Assembly (NCBI GenBank): GCA_019187195.1
Contig: JABAQT010000002.1
Location: 1 to 59,872, forward strand
Source: Bryobacteraceae bacterium
Lineage (GTDB): Bacteria > Acidobacteriota > Terriglobia > Bryobacterales > Bryobacteraceae
Direction: 5' to 3'
Length of the DNA stretch: 59,872 nucleotides
Notes under the pieces: model-generated
Databases searched by the model: none
What the model was told of the DNA's origin: nothing
What the model saw: the letters and a program-made list of their open reading frames with translations, nothing else
Program-made: the position numbers and the translations under genes
In this document: in pieces, positions 25,448-34,624 of the stretch
Numbering within the stretch: position 1 is the stretch's first letter
How the letters are laid out: every line of letters starts with the position of its first letter

Positions 25448-26215
25448 TCAGGTGGTGATGGGGAGAGTGCCGCCACTCATGAAGTCCTTGTTCCGGTCGC
25501 CCACCCAATAGCGTTCGCCCGCGATGCACCAGATGAAATGCAGCGGGTCTTCCTGTGAAAACACGGGATGATAGTTGAGGTAGGGAATCGTCACCATGTC
25601 GCCCTTGTGGACGCTATGCACAAAGCTCAGCGTCTCCGGCGATTCGTAGACTTCCATGGCGCCGTGACCCTGGATGAACACGTAGACCTCTTCCTGGTCA
25701 GTGTGATTGTGAGGCGGCCAGGATCGCGCATACGGCTGAAAGAAGGTGTAACCGGCCACCAGTTTATCGGCTTGTTCGGTTACGTCGAACATGAGATACA
25801 CATCCTTTCCCTTGAGGCGGCGGATGCGCTCCTCCATCTGCGAAAACTCGGCGAACTGGCTGTGAAAGACAGGATGCACGTTCACCGCCGGCGCCGAACA
25901 CTGCACCAGTCGCGCAGCCTCGACTCCGGGGTTGGACAGCCGGAATTCGGCTCCGCGAGGAACGTATAGGGTGTCATAGTTGGAGAGGCTGAACTCCTTT
26001 CCATCCACCTGTACTCTGGAACTCTCCTCCCACTGGAACAGCAGCGCTTCTTCCCGTGGAAGACAGATGTGTTGCGAGATGGCTCCGGGAGGAACCTCGT
26101 ACACGCCACAGCTGAGGAACTCGAGGCTCGCCGTCTCAGGCGTGAACCGCTGCCGGAAGGTAACCCCCGCATCCGAGGAGCGGATCATTGTCGCTGGCTT
26201 TACCGTGGAAGGCAT
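25448..26215 (-). CDS. KduI/IolB-like bicupin
   Basis: 255 residues with two cupin halves. The C-terminal half holds the expected metal ligands: WPPHNH (HxH), EEVY (Glu) and YLNYHPV (His), and ends with HFIWCIAGERYWVGDRNKDF, resembling 5-deoxy-glucuronate isomerase (IolB) and 5-keto-4-deoxyuronate isomerase (KduI). No signal peptide. Neighbours are acid-sugar enzymes, so an aldose-ketose isomerase for a uronate derivative is plausible. First gene of a leftward unit with TSUP and MR/MLE genes. Divergent from another MR/MLE gene across about 80 nt. Confidence 0.75.
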   Translation of the reverse strand: MPSTVKPATMIRSSDAGVTFRQRFTPETASLEFLSCGVYEVPPGAISQHICLPREEALLFQWEESSRVQVDGKEFSLSNYDTLYVPRGAEFRLSNPGVEAARLVQCSAPAVNVHPVFHSQFAEFSQMEERIRRLKGKDVYLMFDVTEQADKLVAGYTFFQPYARSWPPHNHTDQEEVYVFIQGHGAMEVYESPETLSFVHSVHKGDMVTIPYLNYHPVFSQEDPLHFIWCIAGERYWVGDRNKDFMSGGTLPITT

Positions 26216-26295
26216 GAGATCGGACTCGACGAAGTTCGTGCGGATATGCGCGCCATAAACGAGGAGTTTAACACCACGATAAGATGAGAATCACC

Positions 26296-27456
26296 ATGAA
26301 CCGCCGCACGCTGTTGACCGCCGGCGCCGCGCTTCCCTCAGCCGCTCTCCCCATGCCCGCCGCCGGTTTGCAAAAGCAGATGAGAATCACCGGCATCGAG
26401 ACGGATCTTCTGAGGATGCCGCCGGGCGAGCCGAACTACGACGCCATCCACAAACTCGGGGTGGACAGCGGTTCGGTCGTGTTGCGCATCAGAACGGATG
26501 CGGGCATCACCGGTTGGGCGAGCACTTCCTTCGGCATGATCGCCGGCGGACCGCGCGTGGTGCAGACCATCCTCGAGCAGGAAGTGAAGCCGGTGATCAC
26601 CGGCATGGACCCCTCGTTTCCGCGCAAGATCCGCGCCGAACTTTGGAAGGCGCTCGAGTACCATGGCGTCGGCGGCGTCGCGCACTTCGCCGTCTCAGCT
26701 GCCGATATCGCCGTCTGGGACATTCTTGGGAAGGCCGCCGGACTGCCGGTGTGGAAGATGCTCGGAGCCTTCCGCGACCGCATGCCCGTCTACTCGATGT
26801 GCGGCTGGTACTACGGCAACGACGGCGATCTTTCCAGGTACAAGCGTTCCATTGAAACCGCGCTCGGCCAGGGCTACCACGCGATCAAGATCAAGGTGGG
26901 CCGTTATTCGATCGGGGATGATGCGCGGCGCGTGCGCATGGCGCTCGACCTGGCGGGGAAAGGAAAGCGCGTGCTGGTCGACGCCAACCAGGTGTTCAAC
27001 CGTAACGAAGCGCTCCGCCGCGGACGTGTCTATCAGGAGATGGGCTGCTTCTGGTACGAGGAGCCTCTCGCGCCGCATGAAATGGGAGGATACACCGAAC
27101 TCGCCGAAAAACTCGATATCCGCATCGCCACCGGAGAGAACCTCTATACGAAATACCAGTTCGCCGATCTCATTGCCCGCAAGGGCGCTGACGTGGTGCA
27201 ACCGGACAACCGCCGCGCCGGCGGAGTCACCGAGTGGATGGAAATCGCCGCCATCGCCGACGGCTACGGCCTCGAACTGGCAAGCCATGGAGGCGGCTCG
27301 GTCAACATGAACATGCTGCTCGCCATGCCCAACGCCATTTACATGGAAACCGGCGGCCCCCAGAAATTCGTGGACGGCGAAGTCGCCGCCCCCGAGGCGC
27401 CGGGCATGAGCACCGAAGTCCCGGCCGCGCGGATTGCGAAATATAAGGTGGGCTAG
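26296..27456 (+). CDS. MR/MLE enolase-superfamily enzyme with Tat leader
   Basis: 386 residues from ATG 26296; an in-frame ATG at 26284 adds four residues. MNRRTLLTAGAALPSAALPMPAAG is a short twin-arginine-type leader. Catalytic features of the mandelate racemase subgroup are intact: IKIKVG (KxK), metal ligands in LVDANQ, YEEPL and TGENL, then an Asp in VVQPDNRRAGGVTE and His in LASHGGGS, giving the Lys on one face and the His-Asp dyad on the other. Probably dehydrates or epimerises a sugar acid; substrate unknown. It runs towards a convergent TonB transporter gene 15 nt away. Confidence 0.85.
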   Translation: MNRRTLLTAGAALPSAALPMPAAGLQKQMRITGIETDLLRMPPGEPNYDAIHKLGVDSGSVVLRIRTDAGITGWASTSFGMIAGGPRVVQTILEQEVKPVITGMDPSFPRKIRAELWKALEYHGVGGVAHFAVSAADIAVWDILGKAAGLPVWKMLGAFRDRMPVYSMCGWYYGNDGDLSRYKRSIETALGQGYHAIKIKVGRYSIGDDARRVRMALDLAGKGKRVLVDANQVFNRNEALRRGRVYQEMGCFWYEEPLAPHEMGGYTELAEKLDIRIATGENLYTKYQFADLIARKGADVVQPDNRRAGGVTEWMEIAAIADGYGLELASHGGGSVNMNMLLAMPNAIYMETGGPQKFVDGEVAAPEAPGMSTEVPAARIAKYKVG

Positions 27457-27471
27457 GGGCGACCGGCGCGC

Positions 27472-30400
27472 TCAGAACCGGAACTTGAGCCCCATCTGCA
27501 ACTGGCGCGGCAGGTTGCTGTTCGACGTAACCAGACCGAAACTGGCCGTGCCCAGTGTGGCGCCGGGGGTTCCCCAATTGGGGTGGTTCGTGGCGTTGAA
27601 CATCTCGGCCCGGAACTGCAGGCTCTTGCTCTCCGTCAACAGGAACTGCTTGACCAATGACAGGTCGAGATTGCTCGTGCCGGGGCCGATCACGATTCGC
27701 CGGCCGGCGTTGCCGAGTTGATATAGCGCTGGAGCGGCGAACGCGTCGGTGTTGAAGAAGCGTGCGCGCGTGCGCTCACTTCCCTCGAGGTTCGCTTCGG
27801 CGATGCGATTGGGCACCTGCAGATAATTTCCACCAGTGTTGAGGTTGTCGCCCAACGTTGTCACGCTGAACGGATTGCCGGTTTCAAAGAACAGAAAGTT
27901 ACTCAACTGCCAGCCGCCGAGAAATGCATCGAGGGCGCGGTTGATATTCCTTCCCCATGCACGTCCCCGTCCGTAGGGGATCTCCCACACTCCGGCGAGG
28001 AAGAAGCGCTGCTTCCGGTGCAGGTAGGAGAGGCCTTTGTCATTGAGCGTGTTGAAGGGGTTCAGCGTCTCGCCGCCCAACCCGCCGTTGTCGATCGTCC
28101 TCGACCACGTGTATCCGGTGGAGAAGTTCAGGCCGTGCGAGAAGCGTTGCTGCGCGCCTATCTCCAGCCCGTGGTAAGTGGCGAACCCTTCGGATTTCGA
28201 CAGACGCACGGAACTCAGGTTGGTGAACGGTCTTCGGGACTGCACATCCCCGGCGCCGGGTGTTGTGACGTTGGGGTAACGGAAGATATCCAGCCCGGTG
28301 GACTTGGTGCCCACGTAGCCGGTCTTGATTACCAGGCTTTCGGTAAGGGAATGCTCGACGTAATAGTTCCACTGTTGGACATAGCCGTCCTTCGCGTTGA
28401 TGTCTATGGCCAGCATGGCGGGACGGCTGCCCGGCGCCACGAAGTTGACTACCGGAGTCAGGTCGTCCATCGGGAACGTGTCGATATCCTGCTGCCGTAC
28501 TCCGAGCGTGACGTCACCGGTGCGGATGAACGGAGGATTAATGGACATCCCGATGGCGTCCTGCGCGGAGTAGCGCTGGTAGAAAATGCCATAGGCTCCA
28601 CGAGTCACCCATTTCGGAGAGATCTGGTAGGCAAAGCCGAAGCGCGGCGCGAAATTGTTGTTGTCGTTGTTCAACAGGCTGCGGCCGAGAGAATCGGGGC
28701 GTTTCTGTGCGATCGGGCTGTTGACCGCCTGCGGAGTAATGATAACCGCGCTGGTGGCGTCGGGCTGGTAGAAGTTGGAGATCTTGTCGCGATTGGCCAC
28801 CATGCGCCCCATCCACTCGTAGCGGAGGCCGAGATTCAGCGTCAGTTTGCGGGTGATCTTCCAATCATCCTGAATCCACGGCATGGCGTGGGTGTGCCGG
28901 AAGTTCGGGTCAAAGATGTCGATGCTCGCCTGAATCCGGCGCGGCAATCCCATGAGAACATCCGCCATGGCGAAGCCACGCGACCCCGCGCCCGCCGTCC
29001 ACTGCCCGTTGAAGCTATGCTGGCCGGCCGGGCGAATCGCTTCCGGAAAGGTGTCCCGGTAACGGTTGCCGGTGAATCCAACCCGCAAGGTGTGTTTGCC
29101 TCTCACCACCAGCAGGCTGTTGTGGATCTGGAAGATCTCGCTTTTCCAGGCGCGCGGACCCGAAACTCCCTGCCCCAGGGTCTTGCCGCTGGGGTTGCCC
29201 ATGGTGCTGAAGTCGGTCACATCGAAGTAGGGCGCGTGGTAGCAGGCCGGCTGGTCGCAGGCGCCTCGAAGCCCCAACTCGGCGGCGACATTGCGCTTGT
29301 AAGCGCTCTCGGTGGTCTCGCGCTCATAGAATCGGCTGTAGCCCGCGCGGAAATCGTTGATCACGGATGGGCCGAAAGTGTGCGACCAGTTGGCCATGGG
29401 CTGCTGCCCGCGGATGTCCTGGTGATAACTGAATGCCGGCCAGACCGGCGGTCCGACCGTGGCGATGTCGGAAATAATGTAGCGGCCGTAGAGCCGGTCA
29501 TTGGCGGTGAAGTTGTGATCGAAGCGGCCGACGAATTGATTGTTGGCTGTCAGTTGCGGTTCGAGCGACTGGTAATTATCCAAGGGCAGAAGCGTGCCGC
29601 GCCCGGTCCGGTTGGGGAGCGGGACAAATTCGTTCACGAATCTTACCGGCAGCGGCTGTTGCCGCGCCCGAGGAACGATATTTCCCGGAAAGGGCAACTT
29701 GGAAGTCCAGTCGTAGATCGCGATGGGGGTGCGCAGCGAGGCATCGGTTCCAAGCAGCGCCGAGAAGTCGCCGGACTTCATCCTGGCGTCGGGAACCGTG
29801 GTGTTCTGCGTGAAGCCCTGCCGCAGGCGCATGGACTCCCAGGAAAAGAAATAGAACGTCTTGTCGCGCAGAACAGGACCGCCAAGAGTACCGCCGAAGG
29901 TGTTGCGGCGCAACTTGCCCTTGCGGTCGGCGAAACTGTCGCGGGCGTCCATTTTATCGTTGCGCAGAAACTCGTAGAGAACGCCGTGAATCTGGTTGGT
30001 GCCGGACCGGGTAACGACATTCATGTGGCCGCCCGCCTCGCTGCCGAATTCGGCGCTGTAGTTCGCGGTCTCGATCTTGATCTCCTGGATGGCGTCCACC
30101 GAGGGCGCGAAGATGTTGGTCTGGTGCGATGCCTCTTTCCCGGAAACGCCGTCGAACAGGTACTGGTTATACGTGGGATCGTGCCCGTGGACGCTGAACG
30201 ATCCGATCCACGAAGCCCGCTCCGTCTGGTGGCGGGAGTTGCCGGTGGAGTCCGAAACGCCCGTCGAGATCAGGCTCAATTGCATGAAGTCGCGAGCCGC
30301 CAGCGGCAGTTCCACCACCGTGCGGGTGTCGATCAGATTTCCGACCTGCGAATCACTGGTCTGCAGTTGAGCGGTGGCGGCGGAGACTTCGACCGCTTCA

Positions 30401-30738
30401 GCCACCTGTCCGATCTCCATGCGGAAATCCATCTCCACCGTCTGGTTCACGTTCACCGTGAAAGTTTCCGTGACGCCTTTCTTGAATCCCTGAGTTTCCG
30501 CGGACACACGATATCTGCCGACCTTCACCGTGGGGAACACATATCGGCCGGCTTCGTTCGTGACGGTGGTTTCCGTGGTCCCCTTATCCACATCTTCCAG
30601 CGTGACGTTGACGGACGGCATTACCGCGTCCGAGGTATCCCGGACTGTGCCGGATACCCTTGATGCGACTTGGCCGTAAGCAAGACCCCCGCAGACGGCC
30701 GTGAACAATCCCAGAAAACGCAGGCTTCCCATGTACAT
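27472..30738 (-). CDS. Oar-like TonB-dependent outer-membrane transporter 2
   Basis: 1,088 residues. Signal peptide MGSLRFLGLFTAVCGGLAYGQ; carboxypeptidase-regulatory-like domain about 27-110 (VSGTVRDTSDAVMPSVNVTLED, VGRYRVSAETQGFKKG); plug with VVELPLAARDFMQLSLISTGV and IQEIKIETANYSAEFGSEAGGHMNV; barrel ending LKFRF. GGAGGT lies 5 nt before ATG 30738 and 11 nt before ATG 30732. A TATACT on the minus strand near 30800 could be its -10. It closes the sugar-acid island opposite transporter 1. Confidence 0.92.
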   Translation of the reverse strand: MYMGSLRFLGLFTAVCGGLAYGQVASRVSGTVRDTSDAVMPSVNVTLEDVDKGTTETTVTNEAGRYVFPTVKVGRYRVSAETQGFKKGVTETFTVNVNQTVEMDFRMEIGQVAEAVEVSAATAQLQTSDSQVGNLIDTRTVVELPLAARDFMQLSLISTGVSDSTGNSRHQTERASWIGSFSVHGHDPTYNQYLFDGVSGKEASHQTNIFAPSVDAIQEIKIETANYSAEFGSEAGGHMNVVTRSGTNQIHGVLYEFLRNDKMDARDSFADRKGKLRRNTFGGTLGGPVLRDKTFYFFSWESMRLRQGFTQNTTVPDARMKSGDFSALLGTDASLRTPIAIYDWTSKLPFPGNIVPRARQQPLPVRFVNEFVPLPNRTGRGTLLPLDNYQSLEPQLTANNQFVGRFDHNFTANDRLYGRYIISDIATVGPPVWPAFSYHQDIRGQQPMANWSHTFGPSVINDFRAGYSRFYERETTESAYKRNVAAELGLRGACDQPACYHAPYFDVTDFSTMGNPSGKTLGQGVSGPRAWKSEIFQIHNSLLVVRGKHTLRVGFTGNRYRDTFPEAIRPAGQHSFNGQWTAGAGSRGFAMADVLMGLPRRIQASIDIFDPNFRHTHAMPWIQDDWKITRKLTLNLGLRYEWMGRMVANRDKISNFYQPDATSAVIITPQAVNSPIAQKRPDSLGRSLLNNDNNNFAPRFGFAYQISPKWVTRGAYGIFYQRYSAQDAIGMSINPPFIRTGDVTLGVRQQDIDTFPMDDLTPVVNFVAPGSRPAMLAIDINAKDGYVQQWNYYVEHSLTESLVIKTGYVGTKSTGLDIFRYPNVTTPGAGDVQSRRPFTNLSSVRLSKSEGFATYHGLEIGAQQRFSHGLNFSTGYTWSRTIDNGGLGGETLNPFNTLNDKGLSYLHRKQRFFLAGVWEIPYGRGRAWGRNINRALDAFLGGWQLSNFLFFETGNPFSVTTLGDNLNTGGNYLQVPNRIAEANLEGSERTRARFFNTDAFAAPALYQLGNAGRRIVIGPGTSNLDLSLVKQFLLTESKSLQFRAEMFNATNHPNWGTPGATLGTASFGLVTSNSNLPRQLQMGLKFRF

Positions 30739-30928
30739 CCTGACCTCCGTTTTGCGATACCGGAATTTTCAGTTGCCGGTTTTCCCAGCCCGTTCAGTAT
30801 ACACAGATTTTTTCTGGAATTCAGAGGATCGGAGTTTCAGTTCAGGACGTCCGTTAGGCGCCCGTGTCAACGCAGCCGCCGCGAATCGCCAGGCTGCTTT
30901 TCGAATGCCTGTCTGAAGGGTTCGCCGT

Positions 30929-31810
30929 CTAGAAGGGCATGTCCCGGCGCGATGGAGACATCGCGAACGCCGAATTCTGAAGGAACTTATACGGATTGAT
31001 GGGACTGCCGTGATCCCGCACTTCGTAATGCAGGTGAGGCGTCGTTACACGGCCGGACGCACCCGAGTAGGCGATGATCTCTCCCAGGCGCACCAGTTGC
31101 CCGGGCAGAACGTTCGGCCGCGAAAGGTGGGCATAGTAGGTCTGCATTCCACCGGGGTGGTCCACAATCACGATCCGTCCGTAACCCGACATCACGCCCA
31201 CGAAACTCACCGTGCCGTCGGCGGTGACGCGAATCGGAGTTCCCATCATGGCGGAAATATCCACACCGGCGTGGAAAGCTCCGTCACCGGAGAAAGGATC
31301 TATTCGTTGTCCGAAATAACTGAGTAACCGCCCCTGCAGAGGCCACAGGCTTGGCCGGAGATTCACGAACAAAGCCGTATTGCGAGTGTGCCGGCTGATG
31401 CGCGCGGACTTGAGGAAGTCGTACTCCGCCAGAGTTTCGTGGAGCGTGGGCACCAGGCGCCCCTCCTGAACGATATCGGGAGGACCTTCCAGCTTTCTCT
31501 TCAGACCGTAGGCGAGCGACACTTCACTCGCGAACAACTGCAGGTTCGCCAGTTGCTCATTGGTCTGGTTGGCGGACTTTTCGAGCTTCTGATACTTGCT
31601 TCGCAGGGATTCCACTTCCGCGCGCAAGTGGTTATAATTGGTGACCTTCCAAACCATCCTCAGATAACTCGAAACCATGCCGAAGAGGGAAAAGGAGCCA
31701 AGCAGCGCGAGCGCCAGAACAGCATAGGCGGCGTGGTGAGGAATCTGTATGCGGCGGAGACGCCCATGCAACGAATGGGCTACAACGAGAATGAAGTATT
31801 GCTGCTTCAT
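30929..31810 (-). CDS. M23-family metallopeptidase, membrane-anchored
   Basis: 293 residues from ATG 31810; an upstream TTG at 31876 would add 22 residues without a clear ribosome site. A single hydrophobic segment near residues 27-50 anchors a periplasmic coiled-coil stretch (about 60-110, LRAEVESLRSKYQKLEKSANQTNEQLANL), followed by a LytM/M23 domain. Zinc and catalytic residues: FHAGVDISAMMGTPI (HxxxD) and PHLHYEVRDHGSPINPYKFL (HxH). The family cleaves peptidoglycan cross-links. The coiled coil plus M23 layout resembles divisome- or shape-related murein hydrolases. Confidence 0.9.
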   Translation of the reverse strand: MKQQYFILVVAHSLHGRLRRIQIPHHAAYAVLALALLGSFSLFGMVSSYLRMVWKVTNYNHLRAEVESLRSKYQKLEKSANQTNEQLANLQLFASEVSLAYGLKRKLEGPPDIVQEGRLVPTLHETLAEYDFLKSARISRHTRNTALFVNLRPSLWPLQGRLLSYFGQRIDPFSGDGAFHAGVDISAMMGTPIRVTADGTVSFVGVMSGYGRIVIVDHPGGMQTYYAHLSRPNVLPGQLVRLGEIIAYSGASGRVTTPHLHYEVRDHGSPINPYKFLQNSAFAMSPSRRDMPF

Positions 31811-31937
31811 GAAAATCAGGAGAAAGCTGAGCTGGCCCCATTGAGAAGGATAGGGACCAAACACAACCTGCTGCAAAAAACTACGAGAGAGCGACTACAC
31901 CTACCTACAACTCTTAGAAGTTACCAGAACAGGTATA

Positions 31938-31999
31938 GTGTGTCAATCGGAAAATGGGCAGGTGTGGCATTTTGACACACCTTAAAGATTATTTATATG
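31938..31999. promoter_or_regulatory. Divergent promoters with -35 boxes in a 9-bp inverted repeat
   Basis: GTGTGTCAA (31938-31946) and TTGACACAC (31972-31980) form a perfect inverted repeat, each arm ending in a consensus TTGACA pointing outward. Rightward: TTGACA, 16-nt spacer, TATATG (31994-31999), leading to the APC permease with a leader of about 220 nt. Leftward: TTGACA, 17-nt spacer, TAACTT (31918-31923), leading to the M23 gene. The 31811-32225 gap otherwise shows no convincing gene; TACAAT at 32208-32213 might give a second, nearly leaderless start for the permease. Confidence 0.45.
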
Positions 32000-32225
32000 T
32001 AGGTGATTCAACAGGAAGTTAGGAGCCCAAGAAATCGTTTCCATTTTATGCCCCACAGCCCCATCCGCCTTAAAGAAAAAGCGAAAATCTTACTCGGCGC
32101 CCTGCGCCTTCTTCTCACCCTCATCCGGGCTTCCGCGGACTATTCCACCCTCCCCTGCAAACAGAATCTCGCAATCAACGATTTCCCGGCGCTCTCGCGC
32201 CCAACGGTACAATGGCGAGATCCCA

Positions 32226-33526
32226 ATGGCCAAACTCGCACGGCAGCTTGGACTGTTCGACGCCACCATGATCGTGATGGGCGGCATTATCGGATCCGGA
32301 ATCTTCATCAACCCCTATCTGGTGGCGCGGCAGTTGCCCTCCCCGCCGCTGATCATCGCGGCGTGGGCCGCCGGCGGTTTCATCGCCCTCAGCGGCGGAT
32401 TCATCTGGGCCGAACTGGCGTCGAGGAAACCCGAACTGGGCGGGCAGTATGCGTATCTGCGGGAAGCGTTTCATCCCTTGGCCGCGTTCCTCTATGGATG
32501 GACTCTGCTGCTCGTGATCCAGACGGGAGGGATGGCCGCGGTGGCGGTGACCTTTGCGAAGTATTTCCTGGCGGTGACCGGGTGGCGGATGTCCAGCGCG
32601 GCGCCGGCGGTGGCAGTGCTCGCCCTGCTGACGCTGGTTAATTGCATGGGAGTACGCGCCGGAAGCACTGCGCAAAGCGTTCTCATGACGCTGAAGATCG
32701 CGGCGATCGCGGTGCTGGTGGTGTGCGGATTGGGATTCGCGCCGGACTTGCGTGGATTGGCCCAACCGCCGGGGAAGCCGATGTTGCCGCTCGACATGCT
32801 GAAGGCAGTGGGTGCCGCGATGACGCCGATCGCCTTTTCCTACGGAGGCTGGCAGACGGCGACGTTCATGTCGGCGGAGTTGCGCGACCCGCGCCGGGAC
32901 CTGACCCGCGGCCTGGTGCTGGGCGTGGCGGGCGTAGTGATTCTCTACCTCGCCGTGAACCTCGCCTATCTGCGCGTGCTGGGCGCGGATGGACTGGCGG
33001 CCACAGCGACGCCGGCATCGGCGTCGATGCAACTGGCGATCGGACCGGGAGGAGCGACGTTCACAGCGGCGGCAATCGCGCCCTTTCGGCGCTTGGATTT
33101 CTCAGTCAGGGGATGCTGACCGCGCCGCGCGTCTATTTCGCGATGGCCGAAGACGGGTTGCTATTCCGCTCGATCGCATGGGCTTCGGCACGCACGCATG
33201 CTCCCGTGGCGGCCATCGCCCTACAGGGCACACTGGCGGCGGTGATTGCCCTTTCGGGCCGCTATGAACAGATTCTGAATTACGTCATCTCCTGCGACTT
33301 CATTTTTTTCGGCCTCACCGCGGCGGCGCTGTTCGTCTTCCGTTCGAGAAACCGCGAGCATGACGGCTACCTCGCTCCGGGCCATCCCTGGACCACGGGG
33401 TTATTTACGTTGTCGTGCGCGCTGATCGTGGCGGGCACGGTATACAGCTATCCTAGGGAGAGCCTTTTCGGCTGGCTGATCCTCGCCTCCGGAATTCCGG
33501 CCTACATCTTCTGGCGCAAATCATGA
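32226..33526 (+). pseudogene. APC-family amino acid permease, frameshifted
   Basis: The first reading (32226-33119) gives about nine hydrophobic segments with the APC-family start GGIIGSGIFINPYLVARQL and GMAAVAVTFAKYF. Near 33080-33090 the homology jumps to the -1 frame, which continues through LSALGFLSQGMLTAPRVYFAMAEDGLL to the end at 33526 (C-terminal membrane segments and ASGIPAYIFW). One missing base (or two extra) in the GCGCCCTTTCGGCG stretch explains it; restored, the protein would be about 433 residues. The phase does not fit a standard X-XXY-YYZ slippery site. Real mutation or sequencing error cannot be told apart here. The aminotransferase gene start overlaps its stop (ATGA). Confidence 0.82.
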
Positions 33527-34608
33527 GAACCGTCGCATCCCCGTACATGCATTGGGCAAAGATCTGCTCGAGCGCCCGGTATAACCTGGCAACCAGCGGC
33601 TTGATGAGCTATCCGCTCGCGAAACTGCCGGTGAGCCTCGACCAACTGGAGTTGACGCGCGGCGGTGGCTATGGCTACGCGCCGCTGGTGGAAGCGATCG
33701 CCGCCCACGAGAGAGTTTCCCCGAGAAACGTGGTTACGGCAACCGGAACCTCGATGGCGAACCACCTGGCGATGGCGGCGATTCTCGAGCCGGGCGATGA
33801 AGTGCTGGTGGAGCGGCCCGCCTACGAACTGCTGTTGTCCGTGTTGGAGTATCTCCGGGCCGATATCCACCGCTTCGAACGTCGCGAGCGGGACGGCTGG
33901 GCGCTTGATCCGGATGCCGTCGGATGCGCGATGACTCCGCGCACGCGGCTGATCGTGACGACGAATCTTCACAACCCGGCCGGCGTGCTCGCGGGACAGG
34001 CGGAACTCGCCGCGATCGGCGCGTTGGCGCGCCGCAACGGAGCCCGCGTGCTGGTCGACGAAGTGTATCTCGACGCGGTCTTCGATGGCGGACCGGGGAC
34101 GGCGTTCCTGCTGGGCGAGGAGTTCGTCACCACCAACAGCCTGACGAAGGTGTACGGGCTGAGCGGGCTGCGCTGCGGGTGGATTCTCGCGGACGAGAAA
34201 CTCGCCACGCAAATCTACCGGTTGGACGATCTGTTCGGAGTGAATCCGGCATACCCGGCGGAGTTGCTGAGTTGCGCGGCATTCGCGAACCTCGGAAAGA
34301 TCCGCGCCGGGGCGCGGGACCTGCTCGAGCGAAACCGTGAAGTGTTGAATTTGTTTCTGGCCACGCGTGGCGACTTGGCGGTGATGCCGCAAAGGTGGGG
34401 AACGGTGGTGTTTCCGCGTCTGCTGACCGGCAGCGTCGATGCCTTCTGCCGGCTGCTGCGGGAGAAGTACGAAACGAGCGTCGTCCCGGGATCGTTTTTC
34501 GAAATGCCTGAGCATTTCCGTATCGGAACGGGCGGCGGAACCGAGGCGCTGGTGGCGGGTTTGGAACGGCTGGGGGCCGCGCTCGACGAATTCGGGGCGC
34601 GCGGGTAG
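33523..34608 (+). CDS. Class I/II PLP-dependent aminotransferase
   Basis: 361 residues, fold-type I. PLP lysine K209 lies in NSLTKVYGLSGLRCGW, with NLHNPAGV and LVDEVYLD upstream, the standard class I pattern. The protein lacks a long N-terminal arm and ends soon after RIGTGGGTEALVAGLERL. It overlaps the frameshifted permease by 4 nt, so transport and transamination of the same amino acid is a reasonable guess. Its closest enzyme name (aspartate/aromatic/alliinase-like) cannot be fixed from sequence. It converges with a TonB transporter gene 16 nt away. Confidence 0.87.
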   Translation: MRTVASPYMHWAKICSSARYNLATSGLMSYPLAKLPVSLDQLELTRGGGYGYAPLVEAIAAHERVSPRNVVTATGTSMANHLAMAAILEPGDEVLVERPAYELLLSVLEYLRADIHRFERRERDGWALDPDAVGCAMTPRTRLIVTTNLHNPAGVLAGQAELAAIGALARRNGARVLVDEVYLDAVFDGGPGTAFLLGEEFVTTNSLTKVYGLSGLRCGWILADEKLATQIYRLDDLFGVNPAYPAELLSCAAFANLGKIRAGARDLLERNREVLNLFLATRGDLAVMPQRWGTVVFPRLLTGSVDAFCRLLREKYETSVVPGSFFEMPEHFRIGTGGGTEALVAGLERLGAALDEFGARG

Positions 34609-34624
34609 CTTCCGCTTCATCCGG

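Noticed and set aside
30872..30901. GCAGCC/GGCTGC hairpin followed by TTTT as a terminator
   Set aside because: The T-run is on the plus strand, but the only genes around are on the minus strand; the 14-nt loop is also large.
32003..32225. Small ORF in the permease leader
   Set aside because: Low-complexity reading without ribosome site or domain; it runs into the permease in another frame.
33075..33095. Programmed -1 frameshifting in the permease
   Set aside because: The CCCTTT run is not in the X-XXY-YYZ phase and I see no clear downstream stem-loop or pseudoknot; mutation or sequence error is simpler.
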